Positions 9,115-17,194 of a stretch of DNA of 60,165 nucleotides are shown here, in pieces. A program made the translations under genes and the position numbers. The notes below the pieces were generated by a model, which was given only the letters and a program-made list of their open reading frames with translations, did no database searches and had not been told where the DNA came from. The number at the start of each line of letters is the position of its first letter. The first letter of the stretch is position 1. Source of the DNA: an uncultured Hyphomicrobiales bacterium (lineage in GTDB: Bacteria; Pseudomonadota; Alphaproteobacteria; Rhizobiales; Beijerinckiaceae); contig CAIUWR010000086.1 of the NCBI GenBank assembly GCA_903902915.1, forward strand, positions 1-60,165, read 5' to 3'.

Positions 9115-9738
9115 TTAGCCGCAATCACTCCCTAACGCGACGAAAAGGCTATCGGCGGCATCCGCCGCAAGCAGCGCGGCGCCGGGATCCTTGCTGATCA
9201 TGGCGACGACGATGGCGCCGTCGATCAACAGTCCAAGCTGGTGGGCCAACCTGTTGGCGTCAGGGGCGCCGGCTTCCAATGCGAGACTTTCAATCCGGCC
9301 CAGAACCGCTTTCTTGTGGGCTATTGTGATCGCTCGCAACCTGTCCTCCGCCTTGTCGTGTTCACCGATGGCGTTGATGAAAGGGCAGCCATAGAAGCGA
9401 TCCTGCGCGAACCATTCTCCCAACAGTGGAAAAATCCGTCGCAAACGCTCCACCGGCGTCGCCTCACCAGTGTCTAGCCCCGCCAAGAACCAATCCCGCC
9501 ACTGGCGGCCCTCGCGCTCCAGCACGGCCTCGACGAGCTTCTCCTTGGAGCCGAAAGCCTTGTAGAGCGTCGCCTTGGCGGTCCCCGCCTCTGCGACCAC
9601 CGTATCGACGCCCACCGCATTGATGCCGTAGCGGCAGAACAGCCGCGTGGCCGCTTCAAGCAACCGCTCGCGGGCGGGACTTTCAATCCCAGGCCCGTCG
9701 CCCATCATGGGAGTGGCTGCAACGACCGCGATCATCAA
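9115..9738 (-). CDS. TetR/AcrR family transcriptional repressor
   Basis: A 207-residue TetR-type regulator. The N-terminal DNA-binding domain covers about residues 20-70, with the helix-turn-helix in AGTAKATLYKAFGSKEKLVE. The C-terminal ligand domain is specific to its subgroup and contains FYGCPFINAIGEHD. It is divergent from the OsmC-to-cyanase operon. Two palindromic sites lie in the 200-bp intergenic region, so it probably represses both itself and that operon. The ligand is unknown. A second in-frame ATG about ten codons in is a possible alternative start. Confidence 0.9.
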   Translation of the reverse strand: MMIAVVAATPMMGDGPGIESPARERLLEAATRLFCRYGINAVGVDTVVAEAGTAKATLYKAFGSKEKLVEAVLEREGRQWRDWFLAGLDTGEATPVERLRRIFPLLGEWFAQDRFYGCPFINAIGEHDKAEDRLRAITIAHKKAVLGRIESLALEAGAPDANRLAHQLGLLIDGAIVVAMISKDPGAALLAADAADSLFVALGSDCG

Positions 9739-9766
9739 ACCCCCTTCAGCCCTTCAGCCCGACAAC

Positions 9767-9782
9767 TAGACAGATCTGTCTA
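9767..9782. promoter_or_regulatory. Perfect 16-bp palindrome, probable TetR operator 1
   Basis: TAGACAGATCTGTCTA is a perfect 16-bp inverted repeat 29 bp upstream of the tetR start codon. Its half-site AGACAG is partly shared with the second palindrome at 9886-9903. The position fits autoregulation. Confidence 0.7.
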
Positions 9783-9885
9783 CCCATTCAGCGCCCTGCC
9801 TGCCAATAAGGCGCCCTTACAGCGCAGCCCGGAAAACAGCCCCCGGAACGCTGGGCCACCATCGCTGGCACATGCCCTGCATATA

Positions 9886-9903
9886 GCAGACCGTTCTGTC
9901 TGC
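9886..9903. promoter_or_regulatory. Imperfect palindrome, probable TetR operator 2
   Basis: GCAGACCGTTCTGTCTGC has 6-bp perfect arms around a 6-bp centre, and its right half TCTGTCT matches the operator at 9767. It lies 36 bp upstream of the OsmC start, where a bound repressor would cover the promoter of the cyanate operon. Confidence 0.65.
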
Positions 9904-9939
9904 GACGAGCGGACATTGCTGTCAGCGGAGGCAAAACCC

Positions 9940-10479
9940 ATGAACGCGCCCAACAACATCGTCCTGACCGGCTGCCTGGCGCCGATCGACAAAGGCGGGC
10001 TAGAAAAGCTCATCGAATCCGGCAAAGCCAATCCGAAGGTCGTCAAGACTCTCAAGTGCAAGACCGTGGCGGAGGGGCGCTTCCGCCATCTCAACTACGT
10101 GCGCAATCTCGCGCCCTATATCGTGGACGAGCCGCCGGGCCTGCTGGGCGACGACACAGCCCCCAACCCGTCCGAAGCCTCACTCGCCGCGCTCGGCTCC
10201 TGCATTGCGGTGGGTCTGCACGCCAATGCGGTGCATCGCGGCTGGCTGGTGCGCAAGCTCGAGCTGGAACTCGAAGGCGACCTCAACATCAGCGCCGTCT
10301 GGGGCACGGGCGACGTGAGCGACAAGCCCGTCGGCTTCACCGATGTGCGCGTGAAAGTGGACATGGTTTGCGATGGCGTCGAGCAAAGCGAGATCGACGC
10401 GCTCATCGCCCATGTGAAGAAGTGGTCGCCCGTCGCCAATACATTCACGCGGCCAGTGAATCTCGAAATCACCCTTTGA
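9940..10479 (+). CDS. OsmC family protein
   Basis: A 179-residue OsmC/Ohr-fold protein. These are typically thiol-dependent peroxidases or small-molecule handlers with two reactive cysteines. One candidate Cys lies in LAALGSCIAVGLHANAV, the conserved central helix of the family. The second would be in VDMVCDGVE, near residue 145. It is the first gene of the operon and lies directly behind the TetR operators. GGAGG precedes the ATG at 9940. OsmC relatives often accompany sulfur-compound catabolism or electrophile stress, which fits the rhodanese downstream. Confidence 0.85.
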   Translation: MNAPNNIVLTGCLAPIDKGGLEKLIESGKANPKVVKTLKCKTVAEGRFRHLNYVRNLAPYIVDEPPGLLGDDTAPNPSEASLAALGSCIAVGLHANAVHRGWLVRKLELELEGDLNISAVWGTGDVSDKPVGFTDVRVKVDMVCDGVEQSEIDALIAHVKKWSPVANTFTRPVNLEITL

Positions 10480-10532
10480 TAGCCCGGACCGCCCGGCGCG
10501 AGCCGGGCCGGTCCCCGTCTGGAGCAGCGCCC

Positions 10533-11633
10533 GTGTCCTTAGCCCTTGCGCAAGCCATCGACGAGACAAGCCTCACAGATCAGGTCCGCCAGCTCGTGCA
10601 GACGGATCTGCCCCCCATCGTCGACGCCATCGACACTGGGGCGCTCTACCCCGCCGACTTCATGCGCAAGCTGGGCGCAAGCGGCGCCTTCAGCTCACAC
10701 GCGGACCTGCGCGACGTCGACCTCAATCCCGCCATCGACGCGATGAGCGAGGTCTCCCTCGTCTGCGGCTCCACGGGCTTCATGACCTGGTGTCAGGATG
10801 CGCTGGTCTGGTACATCGCCAATTCCGACAACGCCGCCCTGAAGAACAAACTGCTGGCGAAAGTCGCCGATGGCGCCATGCTGGGCGGCACGGGCCTGTC
10901 CAATCCCATGAAGAGTTTCTTCGGCATCGAGAAGCTGAAGCTCAAGGGCAAGCGCGTCGAGGGCGGCTATGTGGTGAATGGCGCCCTGCCCTGGGTGTCG
11001 AACCTCGGCACCGACCATATCTTCGGCACCATCTTCGAGACGCCAGATGGCGAGAAGGTGATGTTCATCGGCGACTGCGCCGACCCGGCCATCGAACTTC
11101 TGCCCTGCGACGCCTTTCTGGCCATGGACGGCACCGGCACCTATGGCTTGCAGTTCCACAACGCCTTCATTCCCGACGACATGGTGCTCGCCCATGCGGC
11201 CTTGCCCTTCGTGAAAAAAATCCGCGCGGGCTTCGTACTGCTGCAAGCGGGAATGGGGATCGGCGTCATTCGCGATTGCATCTCGATCATGCAGCGCACA
11301 AAGACCTCCCTCGGCCATGTCAACAAATATCTAACGGCGCAGCAGCCGGAAGATTTCGCCAGCGCGCTCGCCGAGCTGGCCGATGAAGTAAAAGCGCTCG
11401 CCTCAACTCCCTATGACGCAAGCGACGCTTATTGGCGCCGCGTGGTGGAGGCCCGTTTGCAGATTGGCGACCTGACGATGGCGGCGGCCCATGCCGCGAT
11501 GCTCCATACGGGAGCGCGAGGCTACATGAAAAGCCACCGCGCCCAGCGGCGCATGCGAGAAGCCTATTTCGTAGGCATCGTGACGCCCGCCACCAAGCAA
11601 TTGCGAAAGATGCTGGCGGAAATGGCCACATAA
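10533..11633 (+). CDS. Acyl-CoA dehydrogenase family flavoprotein
   Basis: This 366-residue protein belongs to the acyl-CoA dehydrogenase fold, slightly shorter than the usual 380-400. The flavin/substrate region includes GGTGLSNPMKSFFGIE, WVSNLGTDHIFGT and a C-terminal helical bundle with GARGYMKSHRAQRRMREAYF. The normal catalytic Glu cannot be placed, so it may be a DszC/SfnC-like flavin monooxygenase rather than a true dehydrogenase. The start is GTG at 10533 with GGAG 9 bp upstream. It lies 53 bp after OsmC. No thioesterase or CoA ligase is nearby, which argues against fatty-acid oxidation. Confidence 0.75.
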   Translation: MSLALAQAIDETSLTDQVRQLVQTDLPPIVDAIDTGALYPADFMRKLGASGAFSSHADLRDVDLNPAIDAMSEVSLVCGSTGFMTWCQDALVWYIANSDNAALKNKLLAKVADGAMLGGTGLSNPMKSFFGIEKLKLKGKRVEGGYVVNGALPWVSNLGTDHIFGTIFETPDGEKVMFIGDCADPAIELLPCDAFLAMDGTGTYGLQFHNAFIPDDMVLAHAALPFVKKIRAGFVLLQAGMGIGVIRDCISIMQRTKTSLGHVNKYLTAQQPEDFASALAELADEVKALASTPYDASDAYWRRVVEARLQIGDLTMAAAHAAMLHTGARGYMKSHRAQRRMREAYFVGIVTPATKQLRKMLAEMAT

Positions 11634-11675
11634 CCGGACGCCCCGGACAAGGCGCAGTCACCATGGAGCACGAGC

Positions 11676-12539
11676 ATGAGCGAAGTTTTGATCAGCGCCA
11701 AAGAGCTTGCAGCCGTGGGCGCAAGCGACCCAATAGTCATCATCGATGCGCGTAACCCCGCCGCCTTCGCCGCCGGCCACATCCCCGGCGCCGTGAACAT
11801 CCACGAGATCTTCACCTATTTGGCGACTTCCACGCCCGAGGGAATCGCGGAGCTGAAGTCCACATTCGCCAGCGCCTTTGGCGCCGCAGGCCTCTCGGGC
11901 GAAGAAACCGCCGTCATCTATGAGCAGTCCATGAACAGCGGCTTTGGCATGTCCTGCCGCGGCTATTATCTTCTCAGCCTGCTCGGCTATCCCAAGATCA
12001 AGGTGCTGCATGGCGGTTTCGAAGCCTGGTGCGCAGCCGAGCTTCCCGTCTCCACGGAAGCGTCCACGCCAACCCCGGCCACCTTCCCCATTGACGCTGC
12101 CGGAGCCTCAATTCTCATCGATGCACAAGCCATGCTCGACGCGCTCGCAAAGCCCGAGATCGCCATCGTCGACGTGCGCGATGTCGATGAATGGATTGCC
12201 GACAGCTCCTCGCCCTATGGCAAGGAATTCTGCCCCCGCAAGGGCCGCATTCCCGGCGCCCGCTGGCTGGAATGGTATCGCATGATGAAGCCCACCGGCG
12301 AAGGCCAGCGCTTCAAGGCCAAGGATGAAGTGCTCGCCGAATGCGCAACCGTCGGCGTCACGCCCGACACGCCCGTCTATCTCTACTGCTTCAAGGGCGC
12401 GCGCGCTTCGAACACATTCCTAGCGTTGAAGAACGCCGGCGTTAAAGATGTGCGCATGTATTTCGGATCCTGGAACGAATGGTCGCGCGACCCTGCGCTG
12501 CCCATCGAATCCGGCACGCCCTTCTCCAGCGCGGCTTGA
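11676..12539 (+). CDS. Sulfurtransferase with two rhodanese domains
   Basis: A 287-residue tandem rhodanese, the standard length for thiosulfate or mercaptopyruvate sulfurtransferases. Domain 1 (about residues 5-125) starts with IIDARNPAAFAAGHIPGAVN and domain 2 (about 145-280) with IVDVRDVDEW. The catalytic Cys is in YLYCFKGARASN of domain 2, and the closing WNEWSRDP matches the conserved C-terminal signature. Such enzymes move sulfane sulfur to cyanide, making thiocyanate, or to thiols. In an operon ending in cyanase, a role in cyano-sulfur chemistry is a reasonable inference. There is no signal peptide, so it is cytoplasmic. Confidence 0.9.
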   Translation: MSEVLISAKELAAVGASDPIVIIDARNPAAFAAGHIPGAVNIHEIFTYLATSTPEGIAELKSTFASAFGAAGLSGEETAVIYEQSMNSGFGMSCRGYYLLSLLGYPKIKVLHGGFEAWCAAELPVSTEASTPTPATFPIDAAGASILIDAQAMLDALAKPEIAIVDVRDVDEWIADSSSPYGKEFCPRKGRIPGARWLEWYRMMKPTGEGQRFKAKDEVLAECATVGVTPDTPVYLYCFKGARASNTFLALKNAGVKDVRMYFGSWNEWSRDPALPIESGTPFSSAA

Positions 12540-12547
12540 GGCGAAAC

Positions 12548-13150
12548 GTGCGCGTGATCCATTATTTCTCGCCAATGTCCGGCTTCGCCTATCTTGGCTT
12601 TGCCGAACTCTGCGCTGTGGCGAAACGCCATGGCGCGGAGCTGGACAACCGGCCCATGGATATCGCGCGCGTTTTCGCCGCCGTCGACACGATCGCGCCC
12701 GCCAGGCAATCGCCCGCACGCCTCGCCTGGCGGCGCACCGATATGATGCGCTGGGCGCAACGCCGCGCCCTGCCGCTGAACGCCATCCCCAGACATTGGC
12801 CCGTAGACGCAACGCTGGCCTCCTGCGCCATCGTCGCCGCACAGGCCATGATGGGGGATGCGGCGCCCTTCATCGACGCCATCCTCGCCGCCGTCTGGGC
12901 GCGCGATGAAGACATCGCCAATGAAGCCACCATCGCCACGCTGGCGACCGCCTGCGGCCTGGATGCCGCGAGCATTCTGGCGGACGCAAGGTCAGACGCG
13001 GTCCGCGCGGCCTATGACGCCAACACGCAAGCCGCCATCGCCCATGGCGTCATCGGATCGCCCACCATGCGCATCGGCGAAGCCAATTTCTTCGGTCAGG
13101 ACCGCCTTGATTTCGTCGAGGGGGAACTGCTGCGCATCAATCTTGCATGA
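12548..13150 (+). CDS. DsbA-family / 2-hydroxychromene-2-carboxylate isomerase-like protein
   Basis: This 200-residue protein has the thioredoxin-fold-with-helical-insertion layout of the DsbA/HCCA isomerase (kappa-class GST) family. The start MRVIHYFSPMSGFAYLGF has Ser in place of the CxxC motif, as in HCCA isomerases. The C-terminal GVIGSPTMRIGEANFFGQDRL is the family cis-Pro/ligand region. Relatives use glutathione to isomerise or conjugate electrophiles. It starts at GTG 12548 with GAGGCG before it, 8 bp after the rhodanese stop. It may process a glutathione adduct in the pathway; the substrate is unknown. Confidence 0.82.
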   Translation: MRVIHYFSPMSGFAYLGFAELCAVAKRHGAELDNRPMDIARVFAAVDTIAPARQSPARLAWRRTDMMRWAQRRALPLNAIPRHWPVDATLASCAIVAAQAMMGDAAPFIDAILAAVWARDEDIANEATIATLATACGLDAASILADARSDAVRAAYDANTQAAIAHGVIGSPTMRIGEANFFGQDRLDFVEGELLRINLA

Positions 13151-13182
13151 GCCTGCACGCAATTCGCTGAGGAGACTCTGAC

Positions 13183-14541
13183 ATGTCGATGAAGACGCCC
13201 AAAGGCCCCTATACGATGACGCCCGGCTGCTCCTGCGGGGCGCATGAATCTGATCGCGCTTGCACGGCGATCTCCAACAGCGCAGCGGATGACGTGCAGC
13301 TCTATGGGCGCACAGTCGAGCAAGCCGTTCTACGCGCCATCGCGCCCAATCCGCTGCATCGCCGCGCCCTGCTGCAAGGCGTTGGCGCCTCGACCCTGGC
13401 TTCCGCCATCGCGGCCTTCTTCCCGCTGGCCGCCGCTACGGAAGCTTTCGCGCAAGCGGGCAAGCCGGAAAAGACGGACCTCAAGGTCGGCTTCATCCCG
13501 ATCTCCTGCGCCACGCCCATCATCATGGCCGAGCCCATGGGCTTTTATAAAAAGCAGGGGCTCAATGTGGATGTGGTGAAGACCGCTGGCTGGGCGGTCG
13601 TTCGCGACAAGACCATCAACAAGGAATATGATGCAGCCCATATGCTGGCGGCCATGCCTATCGCCATTTCCCTGGGCCTTGGCTCCACGCCCATTCCCTT
13701 CGCGGTTCCCGCCATCGAAAACGTCAACGGCCAAGCGATCACGCTGGCGATGAAACACAAGGACAAACGCGACCCGAAGGACTGGAAGGGCTTCCGCCTC
13801 GCCATTCCCTTCGACTATTCGATGCACAATTATCTGCTGCGCTATTACCTCGCCGAGAACGGCATCGACCCTGACACCGATGTGCAACTGCGCTCAGTGC
13901 CCCCGCCGGAGATGGTCGCCAATCTGCGCGCCGACAATATCGACGGCTTCCTCGCGCCCGACAATATCGCGCAGCGTGCGGTCTATGACGGCGTGGGCTT
14001 CATCCACATGCTCTCCAAAGAGATCTGGGACGGACATCCCTGCTGCTCCTTCTCCGCGAGCCGCGCCTTCATAGCGGAGACGCCCAATTCCTACGCCGCT
14101 CTGCTGCGCGCCATTCTGGAGGCGACCGACTATGCGTCGAAGGCCGAGAACCGCAAGGAGATCGCAGAAGCCATCGCGCCCGCCAATTATCTCAACGCGC
14201 CGGTCACCGTGCTGGAGCAGGTGCTGACCGGCACTTACGCGGATGGTCTGGGCGGGGTGAAGAAAGACCCCGCGCGCATCACCTTCGACCCCTTCCCCTA
14301 TGAGAGCTTCGCGGTCTGGATGATGACGCAGATGAAGCGTTGGGGGCAGATCAAGGGCGACATTGATTATGCTGGCGTCGCCAAGCAGATCTTCCTCGCG
14401 ACAGACGCCGCCAAGGCGATGAAGGACGCTGGCCTGACGCCGCCCGCAGCAACATCGAAAAGCTTCGTCGTCATGGGCAAGGCTTTCGATCCTACGAAGC
14501 CAGACGATTACGTCAACAGCTTCGCGATGAAAAGAGGCTGA
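13183..14541 (+). CDS. CmpA/NrtA-type ABC transporter substrate-binding protein (cyanate candidate)
   Basis: A 452-residue binding protein of the CmpA/NrtA family, whose members bind nitrate, bicarbonate or cyanate. The mature part starts near LKVGFIPISCATPIIMAEPM. Export seems to use a Tat-like signal, NPLHRRALLQGVGAS, at about residues 56-70, followed by a hydrophobic stretch and AFAQA. Unusually, about 55 residues precede it, including a cysteine-rich PGCSCGAHESDRAC. It is followed 2 bp later by its permease, then the ATPase and cyanase, so cyanate is the likely ligand. Nitrate is the main alternative, but no nitrate reductase is present. Confidence 0.85.
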   Translation: MSMKTPKGPYTMTPGCSCGAHESDRACTAISNSAADDVQLYGRTVEQAVLRAIAPNPLHRRALLQGVGASTLASAIAAFFPLAAATEAFAQAGKPEKTDLKVGFIPISCATPIIMAEPMGFYKKQGLNVDVVKTAGWAVVRDKTINKEYDAAHMLAAMPIAISLGLGSTPIPFAVPAIENVNGQAITLAMKHKDKRDPKDWKGFRLAIPFDYSMHNYLLRYYLAENGIDPDTDVQLRSVPPPEMVANLRADNIDGFLAPDNIAQRAVYDGVGFIHMLSKEIWDGHPCCSFSASRAFIAETPNSYAALLRAILEATDYASKAENRKEIAEAIAPANYLNAPVTVLEQVLTGTYADGLGGVKKDPARITFDPFPYESFAVWMMTQMKRWGQIKGDIDYAGVAKQIFLATDAAKAMKDAGLTPPAATSKSFVVMGKAFDPTKPDDYVNSFAMKRG

Positions 14542-14542
14542 C

Positions 14543-15388
14543 ATGGCGAGCGCCGCTCCTCTGTCGCTTCGCGCAGGCGTCCTCTCACTTTTGATATTCG
14601 CGATCTTCGCGCTGGCCTGGCATATGGCCACGCGCGGCGGTCCTGCGGGCCCCGCCATGGATCCCGAATATGCGAAGCTGATGGGCGCCACCGCAACGCA
14701 GGGCAAGTCGGCGATGCCGGGACCGCTGGAAGTCGGAGCCAAGCTCATCGAGCATCTCCGACATCCCTTTTATGATCACGGCCCCAACGACAAGGGCCTT
14801 GGCGTTCAGCTCGCCTTCTCCATGTTGCGCGTGGCGGCGGGCTATGGGCTGGCGGTGCTGGTCGCGATACCGCTGGGCTTCCTCATCGGCATGTCGCCCT
14901 TGATGAACAAAGCGCTCGACCCCTTCATCCAGATCATGAAACCAGTGTCGCCGCTTGCATGGATGCCGCTGGCGCTCTACACGATCAAGGATTCCGGCCT
15001 CTCCGCCATCTTCGTCATCTTCATCTGCTCGCTCTGGCCCATGCTGGTGAACACGGCTTTTGGCGTGTCGGGCGTGCGCAAGGAATGGCTGAATGTGGCG
15101 CGCACCTTGGAGGTCGGCCCATGGCGGCGCGCCTTCACCGTAATTCTGCCCGCCGCAGCGCCCACCATCTTCACGGGCATGCGGATTTCCATCGGCATCG
15201 CCTGGCTGGTCATCGTGGCGGCGGAAATGCTCGTTGGCGGCACGGGCATCGGCTATTTCGTCTGGAACGAGTGGAACAATCTCTCCATAACCAATGTCAT
15301 CATCGCCATCCTGTTGATCGGCGTGGTCGGCATGCTGCTGGATCAACTGCTCGCGCGCGCGGCTCGCGCCGTCACCTTTCCGGAGTGA
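14543..15388 (+). CDS. ABC transporter permease (cyanate/nitrate type)
   Basis: A 281-residue inner-membrane permease of the NrtB/SsuC class. A first transmembrane helix (about residues 12-28) is followed by a periplasmic loop with a PGPLEVGAKLI-type motif and five further helices. The EAA-type loop that contacts the ATPase is in LEVGPWRRAFTVILPAAAP. It lies 2 bp after the binding-protein gene and 4 bp before the ATPase gene, so the three are translationally linked. Confidence 0.9.
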   Translation: MASAAPLSLRAGVLSLLIFAIFALAWHMATRGGPAGPAMDPEYAKLMGATATQGKSAMPGPLEVGAKLIEHLRHPFYDHGPNDKGLGVQLAFSMLRVAAGYGLAVLVAIPLGFLIGMSPLMNKALDPFIQIMKPVSPLAWMPLALYTIKDSGLSAIFVIFICSLWPMLVNTAFGVSGVRKEWLNVARTLEVGPWRRAFTVILPAAAPTIFTGMRISIGIAWLVIVAAEMLVGGTGIGYFVWNEWNNLSITNVIIAILLIGVVGMLLDQLLARAARAVTFPE

Positions 15389-15392
15389 GCCT

Positions 15393-16259
15393 GTGAGCGA
15401 TCGTTTCATCTCCATCGAAGGCATAGCCCGGCGCTTTCCCACGCGCAGCGGCGAGCCCGTCACGATCTTCGAGGATCTCTCGCTTTCCATCGCGCGCGGT
15501 GACTTCGTCTGCATCATCGGCCATTCCGGCTGTGGCAAATCCACGGTGCTGAATGTGCTCGCGGGGCTCGACCAGCCGGATGCCGGCTTTGTCTTCATCG
15601 ATGGAAAACAGATCACTGCGCCCGGCCTCGACCGCGCGGTGATCTTTCAAAGCCACGCGCTGCTGCCTTGGAAGACGGCGCTGGGCAATGTGGCCTATGC
15701 GGTGGCGTCCCGCTGGCCCTCGCTCAAGAAAGCCGAGATCAACGCCCGCGCCCAGCGCGCCATTGACCTTGTCGGCCTGCACGGCGCGGAGATGAAGCGC
15801 CCGGCTGAACTCTCCGGTGGCATGCGACAGCGCGTGGGCATTGCGCGCGCGCTTTCCATCGAGCCGAAGATCCTGCTCATGGACGAGCCCTTCTCCGCGC
15901 TCGACGCCCTCACGCGCGGCGCCTTGCAGGACGAGGTGCGGCGCATCTGCCGTGACACCGGCCAGACCCTGTTCATGATCACCCATGACGTGGACGAGGC
16001 CATGTATCTCGCCGACAAGATCGTGCTGATGACCAATGGCCCCGGCGCCATGATCGCAGAAATAGTCGAGAACCCGCTGCCGCAGGAGCGTAAGCGCGAC
16101 GAGATCCATCGCCACCCCGATTATTACCCGCTGCGCAATCACCTGATCGACTTCCTCGTGACCCGCAGCGTCACCTTTCGCAATGACATGCCCGCAGGCT
16201 ATGATCGCAAGAAGCCACCGGTGGTGAAACCACGCGCGCAGACGCCGACGATGGCGTAA
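15393..16259 (+). CDS. ABC transporter ATP-binding protein (cyanate/nitrate type)
   Basis: A 288-residue ATPase of the NrtD/SsuB class. Walker A is GHSGCGKST, the Q-loop is in VIFQSHALLPW, the signature is LSGGMRQR, Walker B is ILLMDEPFSALD and the H-loop is in ITHDVDEAM. The C-terminal 45 residues form a basic, proline-rich tail (KKPPVVKPRAQ). It starts at GTG 15393. It would power uptake through the preceding permease and is the last transporter gene before cynS. Confidence 0.93.
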   Translation: MSDRFISIEGIARRFPTRSGEPVTIFEDLSLSIARGDFVCIIGHSGCGKSTVLNVLAGLDQPDAGFVFIDGKQITAPGLDRAVIFQSHALLPWKTALGNVAYAVASRWPSLKKAEINARAQRAIDLVGLHGAEMKRPAELSGGMRQRVGIARALSIEPKILLMDEPFSALDALTRGALQDEVRRICRDTGQTLFMITHDVDEAMYLADKIVLMTNGPGAMIAEIVENPLPQERKRDEIHRHPDYYPLRNHLIDFLVTRSVTFRNDMPAGYDRKKPPVVKPRAQTPTMA

Positions 16260-16293
16260 TTTAGTTCATCATCCAGAAGAAAAGGAGACGACC

Positions 16294-16776
16294 GTGAAAA
16301 GAGCTGATCTGACCGAGAAGATTCTCGACATCAAGCGCGAGAAGGGCTGGACCTGGAAATATATCGTGGGCGAAATCGGGGGCATGTCGCCGGTGCTCAT
16401 CGTCGGCGCGCTGTTGGGCCAGATGAAGCTGGTGAAGCCGCTGGCCGCCAAGGCCGCAACCCTGTTCGGCCTCACGGACATGGAAGAGCGGATGTTGAAC
16501 GAGGTTCCCCACCGGGGGAGCCAGATGCCCCCGACCGACCCGCTGATCTACCGCTTCTTCGAGCTGGTCATGGTGAACGGTCCGGCGTGGAAGGCCCTCA
16601 TTGAAGAGGAATATGGCGACGGCATCATGTCCGCCATCGACTTCGACATGGAGATGGAACGTCAGCCCCATGAAAAGGGCGACCGAGTCAAGATCACCAT
16701 GAGCGGCAAGTTCCTGCCCTATAAATATTACCACAACGAGCAGGGCATCCCCGCCTATGGCTTCAAGGAAGAATAG
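16294..16776 (+). CDS. cynS: Cyanate hydratase (cyanase)
   Basis: This 160-residue protein matches cyanase (E. coli CynS, 156 residues). Cyanase condenses cyanate with bicarbonate to give CO2 and carbamate, which falls to ammonia and CO2. The catalytic triad is intact: Arg87 and Glu90 in YRFFE and Ser113 in GIMSAIDF, with the same spacing as E. coli Arg96/Glu99/Ser122. The N-terminal helical domain contains VGALLGQ, and the C-terminus has the GKFLPYK dimer strand. It starts at GTG 16294 behind AAGGAG, and a hairpin terminator follows. Confidence 0.95.
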   Translation: MKRADLTEKILDIKREKGWTWKYIVGEIGGMSPVLIVGALLGQMKLVKPLAAKAATLFGLTDMEERMLNEVPHRGSQMPPTDPLIYRFFELVMVNGPAWKALIEEEYGDGIMSAIDFDMEMERQPHEKGDRVKITMSGKFLPYKYYHNEQGIPAYGFKEE

Positions 16777-16789
16777 GCCCCGCAAAAAA

Positions 16790-16815
16790 GGGTCGCCCCA
16801 CGGGCGACCCGCTTT
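16790..16815 (+). terminator. Rho-independent-like terminator of the cyanate operon
   Basis: A perfect 9-bp stem GGGTCGCCC / GGGCGACCC with a 3-base loop starts 14 bp after the cynS stop. It is preceded by six A and followed by GCTTTG. The U-tract is short, but the A-run on the other side could make it bidirectional. Confidence 0.85.
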
Positions 16816-17025
16816 GTAAGGCGGACTGCCTGACGCTCAATTGACGCAAGGCTTTGCCAACAACCGAGATCCTTATTCATGAAAGACGGCGTTGCTTCTG
16901 GAACCAGTGCGGGCCCGACCGATCAATACCATCGTGGCGCTTGGACGTAGCGATCTTGTCCCTGACGCGCCGCCAATCACCTATGAGGCGGATGCGTGAT
17001 GCGGTCAAACACCCTCAATACGGCC

Positions 17026-17170
17026 GTTCGCCAAAACGTTCCCGCATCGGGGGACGGCGCTGCGCAACCCCACCAGCTACGCGCAGTCCCCCACAGCTAC
17101 ATCCGCCCCCCGGGGCAAATCAAACCGCCCGAACGAACTTCAGAGTGGATAAAAGTTGGGGGCAAGGTCA
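17026..17170 (+). mobile_element. IS3-family orfB 3' end remnant, inverted copy
   Basis: About 145 bp match the minus strand of 5968-6115. The shared blocks are GCCAAAACGTTCCC, GGGGGACGGCGCTGCGCAAC and the outer CCGCCCGAACGAACTTCAGA run. It ends at 17170 with the complement of TGACCTTGCCCCC, the terminus also seen at 245. Only the very end of orfB and the terminal repeat remain. It points outward to the right while the copy at 5968 points outward to the left. Confidence 0.85.
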
Positions 17171-17194
17171 TTGGCCATCGCTAAATGTGTGGAG

